14,590 nt of DNA from Burkholderiales bacterium UBA2647. Lineage in GTDB: Bacteria; Pseudomonadota; Gammaproteobacteria; Burkholderiales; Burkholderiaceae_E. The notes beneath the pieces are model-generated. The model saw only the letters and a list, made by a program, of their open reading frames with translations, ran no database searches and had not been told where the DNA came from. This document shows positions 1-7,128 of the stretch, one piece after another (the first letter of the stretch is position 1; each line of letters starts with the position of its first letter). The stretch covers positions 2,410-16,999 of the forward strand of contig DENJ01000069.1 of NCBI GenBank assembly GCA_002359635.1. Reading direction: 5' to 3'. The position numbers and the translations under genes were made by a program.

Positions 1-459
1 AGAGCGCCAACGCTCTAAGGTTGTTTCACAGATGGACCACCTCTGGGCTAATTGCTTTTGACTGAAATGTAAAACGTCCATGAGCTTTCCAAAAATGATT
101 AGAACGACTCAATGGACGCTTCGTCTTGAAAGAAAGTCAACTCTGCGCCAAGGCAAGGAATACAGTCCTGCGACGATGAGGCCAGCAGCAAGCTGGCGCC
201 TTCGCTGTTGGCGCTTAGTTCCTGCTTAGTGTCGCGCGGTGAACATCAAAACACGGAACAACCTTATTGTTACTTCTCAAGATGATTCGGGTAAGGCGAT
301 TTCCACGATTACGCATATGCTCTTTGTGATTGAATACGTGCCTCAATCAGTCTCCAGAGGGTGTTAGCAGGCATCTAAATACGTGAACAAGCAACTTCGG
401 GGAAGGTCCCGGGACGAGCTACCTCGAACTCAGCAGGAACCTGACCCCAATATAGAGGC
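1..459. other. Gene-free left flank with three hairpins
   Basis: I see no convincing coding region here; this stretch lies downstream of the sulfatase gene. It is visibly more AT-rich than the 4.3-12.8 kb block. Three inverted repeats are present. Positions 1-16 have arms AGAGCG/CGCTCT around CCAA. Positions 75-84 and 108-118 have CGTCCATGAG against CTCAATGGACG, pairing with one bulged base around a 23-nt loop. Positions 181-197 have arms GCCAGC/GCTGGC around a 5-nt loop. None is followed by a clear T-run, so none is a textbook terminator. The long-looped pair could be a remnant of a small mobile element end. No function is assigned. Confidence 0.5.
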
Positions 460-1848
460 CTAAGTACTGATCTTCGAAGAAGGCGTGGGCAAGTAATCGT
501 CGGGCGCGCCCGGTGGGATAGGCGGATGCGTTTTGAGCGTGGCTTGGAAGGCAAAGACCATCTTTCGGATTGGGCCACGTGCCCAACCCTGCTCGGCGTT
601 TACATCGCTTTGTTCCTTTGGGTCCTGCACTAGGTTGAACAGGTAGGGTGTCTCCAAGTGCTTAACCCCGTCATTGGGCTCCACTTCCCATGAAAAGTGC
701 ATCTTCCAATCGCGCCATTTGGCCGCACGCAGCTCGGTCTTGATGTAGTAGACAAAGCCCTCACGGTTGGACTTGGGCTGTCTCCCGGTCCAGAAGTCCA
801 GTTGGTCCACACCGTCGATGATGCGGTCCTTGGGCAATTGGGCTCCGGCGGCCCTGGCCAGAGTGGGCAGCAGGTCGACCACGTGTACGATGTCATTGGT
901 CACCCGCTGCGCCGACACCTTGCACGGCCAGCGTACGATCAGCGGCACCCGCAAAGCGCCCTCCATTGCGGTGTGGTACGTGCCTGTCCACATACCGGCA
1001 CTACCGCGCCAGGGCCGTCGATACTCGGGCCCGTTGTCACTCGCAAAGATGAACAGGGTTTCTTCGGCTAGGCCACAAGCGTCAATGGTGTCAAGCACCT
1101 GCCCTACTCGGCTGTCCATTTCCACGAGTGAATCAGCAAAGTCGCCCTTGCGCGTGGTGCCCTCAAAGTCCCGGTGCGGCAAGGTGGGGTAATGCAGTTG
1201 GGTGAGAGGGACGTACAGAAAAAACGGACGACAACTGGTCGACTGCTCGCTGATGAAACGGCAACTGCGCTCGATTAGCTCGGCATCAATGCGCCGTCTC
1301 ATCTCCAAATCATAGGGCTCGCACTGGCGTGCAGGTTCTCCACGCCGCCCCTCCATTACATGCGGAATATCGACCACCTCAGCGTCGAAGCCAATCTGCT
1401 CGGTAAACATACTTTCGTTGGTGGTGCGGGGGATGCCATACCAGTGGTCAAACCCCCTGTCTTTTGGGTAGCGCCCTTCGCGATCGCCCAGATGCCACTT
1501 GCCGTACATGGCCGTGGCATAGCCTGCATCCGACAGCAGCTGGGCTATGGTGATTTCCCAGGGGTGAATACCTTGTGGCAATCCGGCCGGAACCGACTGT
1601 AAGGCACCGGTGCGAATGGGGTGCCGTCCCGTCATCAAAGCCGACCGGGTGGGCACGCAATCGCTCTCGACATTAAAGTTCAGGAAACGCATGCCTTGCG
1701 CGGCCAGCGCATCGATGCGGGGCGTGGGCGCGCCGCGCAATTCACCTCCACCATAGCAACCGAGTTCACCCCAACCCAGGTTGTCGGCCAGGATCAGCAC
1801 AATGTGGGGCTGGCGCTCAGGAGGCGATGTGGCAAACGGTGAGGACAC
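460..1848 (-). CDS. Sulfatase (formylglycine-dependent arylsulfatase family)
   Basis: Predicted type I sulfatase that hydrolyses a sulfate ester in the cytoplasm; no signal peptide is visible. The 462-residue protein has the family landmarks in order. An N-terminal metal motif ADN lies at residues 21-23. The formylglycine core C64-V-P-T-R fits C-x-P-S/T-R, with C64 as the residue converted to formylglycine, and is followed by SALMTGR. GKWH (K117, H119), a further His (H219) and the metal pair D271-N272 in SDNGP follow. The second acidic residue of the usual ADD motif is Asn here. The GTG start at 1848 is chosen because the first motif begins at about residue 14 and no ATG precedes it; the ribosome site is weak. 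It lies 28 bp after the Bug gene and is probably cotranscribed with it. The natural substrate is unknown. Confidence 0.9.
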   Translation of the reverse strand: MSSPFATSPPERQPHIVLILADNLGWGELGCYGGGELRGAPTPRIDALAAQGMRFLNFNVESDCVPTRSALMTGRHPIRTGALQSVPAGLPQGIHPWEITIAQLLSDAGYATAMYGKWHLGDREGRYPKDRGFDHWYGIPRTTNESMFTEQIGFDAEVVDIPHVMEGRRGEPARQCEPYDLEMRRRIDAELIERSCRFISEQSTSCRPFFLYVPLTQLHYPTLPHRDFEGTTRKGDFADSLVEMDSRVGQVLDTIDACGLAEETLFIFASDNGPEYRRPWRGSAGMWTGTYHTAMEGALRVPLIVRWPCKVSAQRVTNDIVHVVDLLPTLARAAGAQLPKDRIIDGVDQLDFWTGRQPKSNREGFVYYIKTELRAAKWRDWKMHFSWEVEPNDGVKHLETPYLFNLVQDPKEQSDVNAEQGWARGPIRKMVFAFQATLKTHPPIPPGAPDDYLPTPSSKIST

Positions 1849-1876
1849 AGTTAACGGAAACGATCTTGAGGATGGG

Positions 1877-2869
1877 TTAGTTAACCAGCGTGATGTTCAG
1901 GGTAGGGATCAGCCGCTCCCAGTTAGAGACGCTGTCCTTAAGGAACTTGTCGAAGGCGGCACCGCGAAGTGTGGACGGCGTAATGCCACCCTCCAGAAGC
2001 TTTTTTTGAATCTCGGGCATTTGCACAATGCGGCCGATTTCGTCGCTGAGCCGACGTGCCACGGGTTCTGGTAATCCTGTGGGGGCTACGACCCCTGCCC
2101 ACTGTGTGATGGTGATTTGAAAATAGCCTAACTCTGCAAGGGTCGGCACATCGGGCAAGTTCGGATTGCGCTGTTGCGAGGTGACCGCAAGTATGCGTAC
2201 TTTACCGGCTCGGTGCTGCACCAACATGGGTGCCAGGCCTAGAACGGCCATTGGAACTTGATTAGCCACCAGATCGGCCGAGGCCTGGCCACCGCCTTTG
2301 TAAGGGACATGCACCATCTGCACATCAGCCAGCTTCGACCACCATTCACCCACCACATGCTGCGATGTGCCAATCCCCGATGTGCCATATGACAGCTTGC
2401 CCGATTGCGCTCGCGCGTCCCGGACTAAGTCGGCTAGCGTCTTGTACGGCGAGCCGGAAGGCACGGCTAGGCTGATAGGCTGATCGCCCACCATGGCGAT
2501 GCCTGAGAGGTCACGCTGAAACTTCCACCGCAACGTGGGCCGGAGAGCATCAAGCATCGCTGTCGAGTCTGAAGCAAGACCCATGGTATATCCGTCGGGC
2601 TTGGCTTGGGCTACCTGCTGCATGCCAATGGCTCCCGAAGCGCCGGGCCGGTTCTCCACGATGACGGTCTGCTTGAGAGCCCGCGACAGCTCGTTGCTGA
2701 TGAGTCGGGCAACAGTGTCGTTGGTGCCACCGGCGGCCTGCGGCACAATGATCCGAATCACCTGCTCGTCGGGCCAAGCCGCGTGGGCCGGCATGCCCAG
2801 CCAGCCGAAAAGGGCCACCATTGTGGTGCGGCGCAAACTTAGCGCGCTTTTGCCCCTACTCCACCACAT
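1877..2869 (-). CDS. Bug-family tripartite tricarboxylate transporter substrate-binding protein (TctC type)
   Basis: Periplasmic solute-binding protein of the Bug/TctC family, which binds small carboxylates or related polar organic molecules. From the ATG at 2869 the product is 330 residues, the usual size. It starts with a basic segment, then a hydrophobic stretch ending MPAHA-AWP (a Sec signal with likely cleavage near residue 30). The family signatures VPQAAGGTND, NRPGASGAIG, KPDGYTM and VPYKGGG follow, with the typical FQ-WAGVVAPTGLP near the C-terminus. The start at 2869 is preferred because AGAGGA lies 9 nt upstream; a GTG at 2896 in the same frame has no ribosome site. No membrane subunits (TctA/TctB) lie alongside, which is common for orphan Bug proteins. 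It shares a transcript with the sulfatase, suggesting that it binds a sulfated compound or its organic product (inference). Confidence 0.9.
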   Translation of the reverse strand: MWWSRGKSALSLRRTTMVALFGWLGMPAHAAWPDEQVIRIIVPQAAGGTNDTVARLISNELSRALKQTVIVENRPGASGAIGMQQVAQAKPDGYTMGLASDSTAMLDALRPTLRWKFQRDLSGIAMVGDQPISLAVPSGSPYKTLADLVRDARAQSGKLSYGTSGIGTSQHVVGEWWSKLADVQMVHVPYKGGGQASADLVANQVPMAVLGLAPMLVQHRAGKVRILAVTSQQRNPNLPDVPTLAELGYFQITITQWAGVVAPTGLPEPVARRLSDEIGRIVQMPEIQKKLLEGGITPSTLRGAAFDKFLKDSVSNWERLIPTLNITLVN

Positions 2870-2983
2870 GCAATGTCGTCCTCTCTGGGCAAGCACACCA
2901 ATGTTGAATTTGATTCGACTTTAGCACGATGGATGAAAGGCGTATCTTCGACTTTTTAGGTTGTTGAATAATCTACGCTTATC

Positions 2984-4011
2984 TTGCCGACCCCAATTGC
3001 TGCGTCTTTGTCACATCTCAAACTGCGCCATGTAATGCTGGTCGACTACCTTGTGGAACACGGCACCTTGCACAAGGCTGCCAAGCTCTTGAGCATCAGC
3101 CAGCCCGCAGCCACTGGCATGCTCAATGACCTTGAGAGACTGCTGGGCTTGGCCCTGTTCATCCGGAGTCGAAGCGGTATGACCCCCGCCTGCGAGATGC
3201 TGCGCTTACTTGACAAGATGCGAACATTGAAGCGTGAATTTGGCGACTTTGCCGCTGCCCTGGAGGGGTTAGCGCAGGGAAGCGACTTGGTGCTGCGTGT
3301 TGGAGCGGTGCCGCAGGCCTTTGTCACCTATCTACCCCATACCATAGCGCGCTTTCGCGCTGCCGCGCCCTTAAGGTTAAGGAGGGTTCATCGCAGCAGT
3401 TACTAGTGCAGTTGCAGGCTGGGGAACTTGATGCAGTGATAGGACGCCTGCCAGCCGATGGCCCGCCGCTTGGCCTCAAGGCCGAAGGTTTATCAATCCT
3501 GCCGCTTTACAGTGACGAGGTGTGTCTCGTTGCGCACCCCGCAAACCCGTTGCGTAAGATCAGGCGAATGACACTGCGGCACCTGACCGAGGCCGAGTGG
3601 GTGCTTCAGCGCCCTGAATCAAGTGTGCGCCACGCTCTTAATGAGGTGTTCCTGCGCGAAGGTTTGTCGGCACCTCTGCCCACTGTCGAAACCCCGACAT
3701 ACCTTCAGAACCTAGCGATAGTGGCCCAGTCGCTACTGCTGAGCATTGCCCCTCGTCGCGCCGCCGACTAGGTGGAGGCAATGGGCAGGATCGCCATCCT
3801 GAATATGCGCTTGGGCATGACAACGATGCAGGTGAGCCTTCTTTTGTGCAAGACCGCCGACCAACACGCCATTCCGGGTTGGTTCCGGGCTGCGTTGCAG
3901 AACAGCATTGGGGAGGACTGTCGTTCAGACGTTCAAATCAGACAATATTCCAAATATTTGATCGGAATTGTGATTCCATGTTTCTCCCTCGGCAATAAGC
4001 CAGATCGATGA
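2984..4011 (+). pseudogene. LysR-family transcriptional regulator, broken by frameshift and stop
   Basis: Reading from a TTG at 2984, the first frame gives a LysR winged helix-turn-helix: LKLRHVMLVDYLVEHGTL, then KAAKLLSISQPAATGMLNDL. It continues to the start of the effector domain and ends at TAG 3404-3406. The homologous reading resumes one frame lower (-1) at about 3370-3380 as KVKEGSSQQLL then LQAGELDAVIGRLP, typical LysR effector-domain sequence. It then hits TAG at 3769-3771 inside an otherwise continuous stretch (APRRAAD, stop, VEAMGRIAIL). Similarity fades after WFRAAL near 3900 and the frame stays open to 4011. The gene is divergent from the Bug gene, the usual position for its regulator. 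Two independent lesions suggest real decay, although single-base sequencing errors cannot be excluded from the sequence alone. Confidence 0.88.
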
Positions 4012-4051
4012 TGCGAGTCCTCGGTACAAACTCATGATAGATCGCTAGTCT

Positions 4052-4074
4052 GGGCGACGGTAAGAGAGTCGCCC
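4052..4074. repeat. Perfect 7-bp GC-rich inverted repeat
   Basis: GGGCGAC (4052-4058) and GTCGCCC (4068-4074) pair perfectly around the 9-nt loop GGTAAGAGA. It sits between two converging transcription units, so a transcript-end role is plausible. There is no T-run on either side, so it is not called an intrinsic terminator. Confidence 0.45.
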
Positions 4075-4242
4075 CACAACGACACCGCCTCGGTTTGAGG
4101 AAGTGAGGGCAGTTGCGTGCCCCCATTGTTACCAAGCCGTCAAGCCGCCTTGGGCCCCCTGCGAACCCCTGCGCATTGCCGTTCCATGCAGCGCGCTATC
4201 TGTTATGCCGAGGATCGAGGCGCATCTTCAGGCTATGGATAG

Positions 4243-4288
4243 GTGCGCAAGATAATGGCGTTTGCAAAATGCCGCGCACTTTGCGCAC
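4243..4288. repeat. 8-bp inverted repeat downstream of the dioxygenase operon
   Basis: GTGCGCAA (4243-4250) and TTGCGCAC (4281-4288) are perfect complements around a 30-nt loop that itself contains the palindrome TTTGCAAA. It lies about 25 bp beyond the stop of the minus-strand dioxygenase operon, where a transcript end would be expected. No T-run follows, so its function is uncertain. Confidence 0.35.
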
Positions 4289-4313
4289 TGGATTATGCCG
4301 GTCCCGACTAGCC

Positions 4314-5240
4314 TTAGATGACCGCGGTGTCTATAGCGCCACGCGCTACGGCCTCGTTCTCCTGCTGCTGCAGTGAGAAGATCGAAGTGTAGCCGCGCGA
4401 CCAGTCGGGCGGCATCAGGCAGGGTCGCGGGTCGTGGTGAGCATAGACCGCGGGCTTGCCGCGGATAATGGATTGATCGTAGCTGGACTTTATGGGATTA
4501 CCGGTGTAAGGGAAGGCGTCTGCCGAGCTGAGCGTATAAAGTAGAAGCGGCCGGCCGAGGTCGGAGTCGTTGCGCGGCGAGCCGTGGACGGTGCGGCAAT
4601 TGTGCAAGGTGAGCGAACCGGCAGGCCCGGTTAGGTACACCGCGCGGGAGGTACAGAGCCGCGCAACGTCGGCCTCCGAAAGGCAGCCCACCCATTTGCC
4701 GCTGACGTCGTACTGGGTGGGCATTGGCTCAATCTCGTGGCTTCGTGGGATGACGCCCAGTGGGCCCTGCTCCATGCCGCACTCGTATATGTAAGTTCCC
4801 ACCGTGAGCGGCGAGTAGTTGGTGTGCGGCCAGAACGAGATGTCGTAATGCCACTTAACCTCCTCGCCGCCCTGCTTCCATTTAAAGTTTAGCTTGGAGT
4901 GGTGGAACTTCACGTCTGGCCCGACCAGGTCGGCCACGGCATCGGGCAGCACCGATTCGTTGACGTACTCCCAGAATACCGGGTGCTGCTCGACAGGGTT
5001 GCTGACGCGGCGCAGACGCGGGGCATCAGGGCGGTGGTCGGGCTCGAGGTCAAATACTCGGTCGGAGACGCTGACCTTTCGGCTGCGTTCCACCAGTTCC
5101 TCTGTCGCAGCTCGTAGGCGCTCCACCCACTCGTCGCCGATTATGGCTGGCAGCAGGATATAGCCGTCGTTGAAGTAGGCTTCGCGCTGCGCCTGAGTGA
5201 GCACGCGCGGCGGAATGGCGAGGATCTGTTCTGGGGTCAT
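4314..5240 (-). CDS. Phytanoyl-CoA dioxygenase-family Fe(II)/2-oxoglutarate oxygenase (distal gene)
   Basis: Predicted non-haem iron, 2-oxoglutarate-dependent oxygenase of the PhyH family, acting in the cytoplasm on an unknown substrate. The 308-residue protein has the iron triad: H131 and D133 in WHYD, and H219 in TVHGSPRN. The downstream R223/R230 region is a candidate for binding the 2-oxoglutarate carboxylate. GPLGVIPRSH (159-168) and GSLTLHNCRTVHG (209-220) are typical beta-barrel segments. The ATG at 5240 is chosen because AGGAGG lies 5 nt upstream; the open frame extends further back but without similarity, over the upstream gene. It follows the second dioxygenase by 40 bp in the same operon. 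The HxD carboxylate is intact, so hydroxylation rather than halogenation is expected. Substrate assignment from family name (phytanoyl-CoA) would be unsafe. Confidence 0.9.
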   Translation of the reverse strand: MTPEQILAIPPRVLTQAQREAYFNDGYILLPAIIGDEWVERLRAATEELVERSRKVSVSDRVFDLEPDHRPDAPRLRRVSNPVEQHPVFWEYVNESVLPDAVADLVGPDVKFHHSKLNFKWKQGGEEVKWHYDISFWPHTNYSPLTVGTYIYECGMEQGPLGVIPRSHEIEPMPTQYDVSGKWVGCLSEADVARLCTSRAVYLTGPAGSLTLHNCRTVHGSPRNDSDLGRPLLLYTLSSADAFPYTGNPIKSSYDQSIIRGKPAVYAHHDPRPCLMPPDWSRGYTSIFSLQQQENEAVARGAIDTAVI

Positions 5241-5280
5241 GCGAGCCTCCTGTTTGACTTGTGCGGCTGCGGGGCACTGT

Positions 5281-6108
5281 TCAGGCGCGAAACGCCTGCT
5301 TGTCGGTGCCCGAGTAGAGCGCCTTGACCTGGCGGTTAACCGACTCTTGGTGTGCCGCCAGCGCTGCATCGTCCAGGTCGGCCACCGGGCGCGGCTCGTA
5401 ATCGAAATGGTGATAGTTGTCCGACCCGCGCACGAGCATGGCGCTATCCCGCACCTTGGTCTGCCGCACGTAAGTGGGGATGTAGCGGATCGCCAGGCCG
5501 ATACGCCGGTCGAGTGTGCGATTGGCATCCGAGCCGTGAACCAGCTTGATGTGATGCAACGACATCTCTCCGGCCTTCAGGGGGATGCCGACTGCGCTGG
5601 ACTTGTCGACCTCCACCGCGATTTCCTGGCCGCGCGAGAGCAGGTTGTCGCGGTGGAAGGTGTCCACATGCGGCAACTGCTCGACCTTATGCGACCCCGG
5701 GATGAACTGCATGCAGCCGTTGTCAGGCGTGACTTCGGTAAAGGCCACCCAAGCGGTGATGACGTCGTCGGGGTCCAGCCCCCAGTAGGTAGAATCTTGG
5801 TGCCAAGAGACGAAGCCCGGACTGGAGGCTTCCTTGATAAAGAAATTGGTTGTCCAGCACAAGATGTCCGGGCCGATCACATCCTCTACCGCGTCAAGAA
5901 TCGCGGGATGATGGACGAGTTCGTCGGCCCAGGTGAACAGCAGGTGGGTCTTGTGGCGGAAATTGCCTTGCAGCGGTTTACCGGCCTGCGCCTCGTGTGA
6001 TTCAAGGCGGCGACGGTAGTGGCTCGCATCATCGGCGCTCAACACGCGGACTGGGAAGACATAACCGTTTCGATGGTAGTCGCCTACCTGCTGGGGGGTT
6101 AAACGCAT
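5281..6108 (-). CDS. Phytanoyl-CoA dioxygenase-family Fe(II)/2-oxoglutarate oxygenase (promoter-proximal gene)
   Basis: A second PhyH-type oxygenase, 275 residues, clearly diverged from its neighbour. Iron ligands are H103 and D105 in WHQDSTYWG and H191 in LVHGSDANRT, with R201/R202 placed to bind 2-oxoglutarate. Family segments TPDNGCMQFIPGSH (127-140) and AGEMSLHHIKLVHG (179-192) are present. The ATG at 6108 is chosen over an upstream in-frame start because GAGGAG lies 4 nt before it and the N-terminus RLTPQQVGDYHRNGYV is typical of the family. It is first in a two-gene operon driven by the promoter at 6172-6201, which carries a likely GntR operator. Two dissimilar oxygenases in one operon suggest successive hydroxylations or two related substrates (inference). 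Confidence 0.92.
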   Translation of the reverse strand: MRLTPQQVGDYHRNGYVFPVRVLSADDASHYRRRLESHEAQAGKPLQGNFRHKTHLLFTWADELVHHPAILDAVEDVIGPDILCWTTNFFIKEASSPGFVSWHQDSTYWGLDPDDVITAWVAFTEVTPDNGCMQFIPGSHKVEQLPHVDTFHRDNLLSRGQEIAVEVDKSSAVGIPLKAGEMSLHHIKLVHGSDANRTLDRRIGLAIRYIPTYVRQTKVRDSAMLVRGSDNYHHFDYEPRPVADLDDAALAAHQESVNRQVKALYSGTDKQAFRA

Positions 6109-6171
6109 GGCGCTCCTCGCTCTCCGAACTGGTGATGCATACACGACGATGCGGATGTTAACTCCGATTTG

Positions 6172-6201
6172 ACTATATTACTAACATATCAATAGAATCA
6201 A
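6172..6201 (-). promoter_or_regulatory. Promoter and GntR-type operator of the dioxygenase operon
   Basis: On the minus strand, TTGATT (6201-6196) and TATAGT (6177-6172) form a sigma70-like pair with an 18-bp spacer, giving a leader of about 57 nt. Embedded is TGATATGTTAGTAATATAG (minus strand, 6191-6173), which closely matches the site in front of dctP. The -10 box occupies positions 15-20 counted from the first base of the site, the same register as in the dctP promoter. A repressor bound here would block RNA polymerase. The assignment to the neighbouring GntR protein is inferred from location and repetition. Confidence 0.65.
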
Positions 6202-6238
6202 AACAAGCCAAACTGCGTCTGCCAGTCATCACGATGGT

Positions 6239-6928
6239 TCAGAATCCCCGTGTGATGACGCGCTTGGTGAATGCCTCGGCGTAGTCGACCTGACGATCGC
6301 TCGCTGCGCCGGCCTCGCGCTCGTCGCCGGCGGCAACCGCGCCGAGCAGGTCCGAATGAAGTTGGGCGACAACAGAAAGGTCATTCAGCTCGCGATGGTG
6401 CATGAAGTAGAAACGCCGCGAGAGCGTGTGGAGCGGCGCGATCGCTTGTTCGGAAAACCGGTTGCCAGCACAGTGCGCCAGGAACTTCTTCGCAACGAAG
6501 TAGTGGCGCAGCATCTCGGTGACATCGCCAGCGCGCCCCGCGGCCAGCAGTGCCCTTGCCATGCCGGCAAGCGACTGGCGATCCGCGCTCGACGCTCGCC
6601 GCGCGGCACGGGTGGCGATGAGCCGTTCGAGTTCACGACGGGTCTCGAGCACCAGCAACTGCTCCGGGTCGTTGATCTCGGCGATGCGAATGCCGTGGCG
6701 CTTCAAAATCACCACGAGGTGGTCCTCGGCGAGGCGCTGAACCGCCTCTCGAACCGGGGTTCGGCCGATTCCGAGGGTCTCGCTCAGGGTCGCCTCTGAC
6801 CAGAGGCTTCCGGGCGGCAACCGCAGTGTCACGATCATTTCCTCGAGCCGGTTAAAGGCCTGCTCTGAGAGGCTGCTCTTGGTCTCGGGTAAACGGATCT
6901 GGGATTCGCTTGTTTTTCTGGTGGCCAT
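6239..6928 (-). CDS. GntR-family transcriptional regulator, FadR subfamily (FCD domain)
   Basis: A 229-residue DNA-binding regulator. Residues about 20-85 form the GntR winged helix: LSEQAFNRLEEMIV, LPPGS, SEATLSETLGIGRTPVREAV, then the wing at LKRHGIRIAEI. Residues about 88-220 form an all-helical FCD effector domain with ETRRELERLIA, H142, H152 and LHSDLLGAVAAGD (H191), the region that normally holds a metal and binds a small carboxylate. It starts at ATG 6928 with no strong ribosome site. It lies between the dioxygenase operon (same strand, downstream) and the divergent TRAP operon, and both promoters contain a similar 19-bp site. It is therefore the probable local repressor, with an imported acid or pathway intermediate as inducer (inference). 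Confidence 0.92.
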   Translation of the reverse strand: MATRKTSESQIRLPETKSSLSEQAFNRLEEMIVTLRLPPGSLWSEATLSETLGIGRTPVREAVQRLAEDHLVVILKRHGIRIAEINDPEQLLVLETRRELERLIATRAARRASSADRQSLAGMARALLAAGRAGDVTEMLRHYFVAKKFLAHCAGNRFSEQAIAPLHTLSRRFYFMHHRELNDLSVVAQLHSDLLGAVAAGDEREAGAASDRQVDYAEAFTKRVITRGF

Positions 6929-6957
6929 GCGGACGTTTGCGTAAAGATTCAGCTGTC

Positions 6958-6996
6958 GCGGGGCATCATGTCACCCCGATAATGCATGATCCCCGC
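6958..6996. repeat. Inverted repeat in the gntR upstream region
   Basis: GCGGGGCATCATG (6958-6970) pairs with CATGATCCCCGC (6985-6996), 12 bp with one bulged C, around a 14-nt loop. It lies 30 bp upstream of the gntR start codon and upstream of the dctP promoter. It could be a hairpin in the gntR leader or a second protein-binding palindrome. It does not resemble the 19-bp operator. Confidence 0.45.
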
Positions 6997-7020
6997 AAGG
7001 CGACGAACATTTAGATCTGC

Positions 7021-7049
7021 TTGACACGCTGATATGGTACTAATATCAT
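7021..7049 (+). promoter_or_regulatory. Promoter and GntR-type operator of the TRAP operon
   Basis: TTGACA (7021-7026), a 17-bp spacer and TATCAT (7044-7049) make a near-consensus sigma70 promoter, with a start expected near 7056 and a leader of about 73 nt to dctP. Overlapping spacer and -10 is TGATATGGTACTAATATCA (7030-7048), an inverted repeat with perfect 6-bp arms TGATAT/ATATCA. Its centre, TGGTACTAATA, fits the T-N-G-T-N3-A-C-N-A pattern known for FadR-subfamily sites except at one position. The adjacent divergent GntR gene is the natural candidate to bind it. Confidence 0.72.
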
Positions 7050-7128
7050 AATTCGTGTGACTTTCACAAACCGCAAAAGGTCAGGTGTCCACCAAACCCC
7101 TGGGACACGCCAATCCAAGGAGACTTCA

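Larger units (their letters stand above)
4012..4313. other. Gene-free gap between convergent genes
   Basis: No supportable gene lies between the end of the LysR relic and the stop of the first dioxygenase, which converge here. The stretch contains two inverted repeats, listed separately at 4052-4074 and 4243-4288, that could act as transcript ends for either strand. Sequence character changes across this gap, from the less GC-rich left part to the more GC-rich catabolic block. Confidence 0.5.

Noticed and set aside
2947..2974. Promoter for the LysR gene (TTCGAC, 16 bp, TAATCT)
   Set aside because: The hexamers are weak and would give an almost leaderless transcript; support is too thin.
3772..4011. 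Separate small gene after the LysR fragment
   Set aside because: It is in the same frame as the preceding LysR part and continues its C-terminal sequence after the TAG, so it belongs to the pseudogene.
5241..5528. 96-residue N-terminal extension of the distal dioxygenase
   Set aside because: It overlaps the upstream dioxygenase gene in another frame, shows no family similarity, and a strong AGGAGG precedes ATG 5240.
5197..6000. Long plus-strand frame opposite the dioxygenase genes
   Set aside because: It is the antisense reading of a well-supported GC-rich gene, with no ribosome site or recognisable domain.
7057..7128. Longer N-terminus for DctP from ATG 7057
   Set aside because: It would start at the predicted transcription start without a ribosome site and would push the twin-arginine motif away from the N-terminus.
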